Positions 5,094 through 5,173 of a stretch of DNA of 5,173 nucleotides are shown one piece after another. Position 1 is the first letter of the stretch. Every line of letters begins with the position of its first letter. Location: positions 1-5,173 of the forward strand of contig JAZNUB010000062.1 of NCBI GenBank assembly GCA_045592105.1. The letters run 5' to 3'. This DNA comes from SIG636 sp045592105. Lineage in GTDB: Bacteria > Bacillota > Clostridia > Oscillospirales > CAG-382. Position numbers and translations under genes: made by a program. Below the pieces are notes generated by a model. The model was not told the origin of the DNA, did no database searches, and saw only the letters and a list, made by a program, of their open reading frames with translations.

Positions 5094-5173
5094 GATAACA
5101 ACCTCCAAAACAAACCGTTCTTTATCAAAGACAGAACCTAAGACACACCATCCCCCAAGAAGCCAAACGGCTT
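5094..5173 (+). repeat. 80-nt direct repeat, copy 2 (artefactual second pass of the same insert)
   Basis: It matches 4930-5009 base for base at an offset of 164 nt, which equals insert (80) plus adapter (84). It begins right after the adapter and ends, with the window, exactly where the adapter would start again. This is expected for a concatemer of one short circular template and not for a biological repeat. Confidence 0.93.

Noticed and set aside
4930..5173. Direct repeats with a spacer that resemble a CRISPR unit, attachment site or transposon end
   Set aside because: The spacer is a sequencing adapter with a barcode and the repeat is the same library insert read twice.

Overview
The window looks like a short, complete metagenomic contig of a low-GC Gram-positive bacterium, probably an uncultured gut member of the Clostridia. 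The signs are strong AGGAGG-type ribosome binding sites, a textbook SigA promoter, Sec signal peptides and secreted proteins built from InlB B-repeat / Flg_new-type modules. The taxonomic call is inference; no marker gene is present. Both genes lie on the minus strand, so transcription runs from high to low coordinates.

Right end (4930-5173): this part is not all biology. Positions 5010-5093 match the MGI/BGI DNBSEQ library adapter as I remember it: a 32-nt arm, a 10-nt barcode and a 42-nt arm. The 80 nt before it (4930-5009) recur exactly after it (5094-5173). This is the insert-adapter-insert pattern expected from reading around a short-insert circle in a DNA nanoball. Real genomic sequence probably ends at or before 5009.

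Regulatory region (4508-4929): a very T-rich stretch holds a consensus promoter (TTGACA-17-TATTAT, minus strand, 4653-4681). It is followed by a leader of about 139 nt that can fold into a closed domain with two hairpins whose loops both carry GUUAUUUG, and then by a strong ribosome binding site.

Gene 1 (2231-4507): a complete 758-residue secreted protein. It has a signal peptide, a cohesin-like beta-sandwich, an acidic Pro-rich linker, six InlB-B-type repeats and a C-terminal beta-rich domain. Parts of the repeats are almost identical at DNA level, which points to recent recombination.

Intergenic region (1907-2230): two GC-rich stem-loops lie just past the gene 1 stop. A 14-bp helix-bearing leader hairpin and several small palindromes come before the second gene.

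Gene 2 (1-1906): the first 635 residues of a second secreted repeat protein, running off the window's left end. It interleaves four InlB-B-type repeats with three copies of a different repeat that I do not recognise.

The two genes look like members of one secreted or surface adhesin-like family in tandem. No enzyme, anchor motif or transporter is visible, so their ligands and attachment cannot be read from this window.
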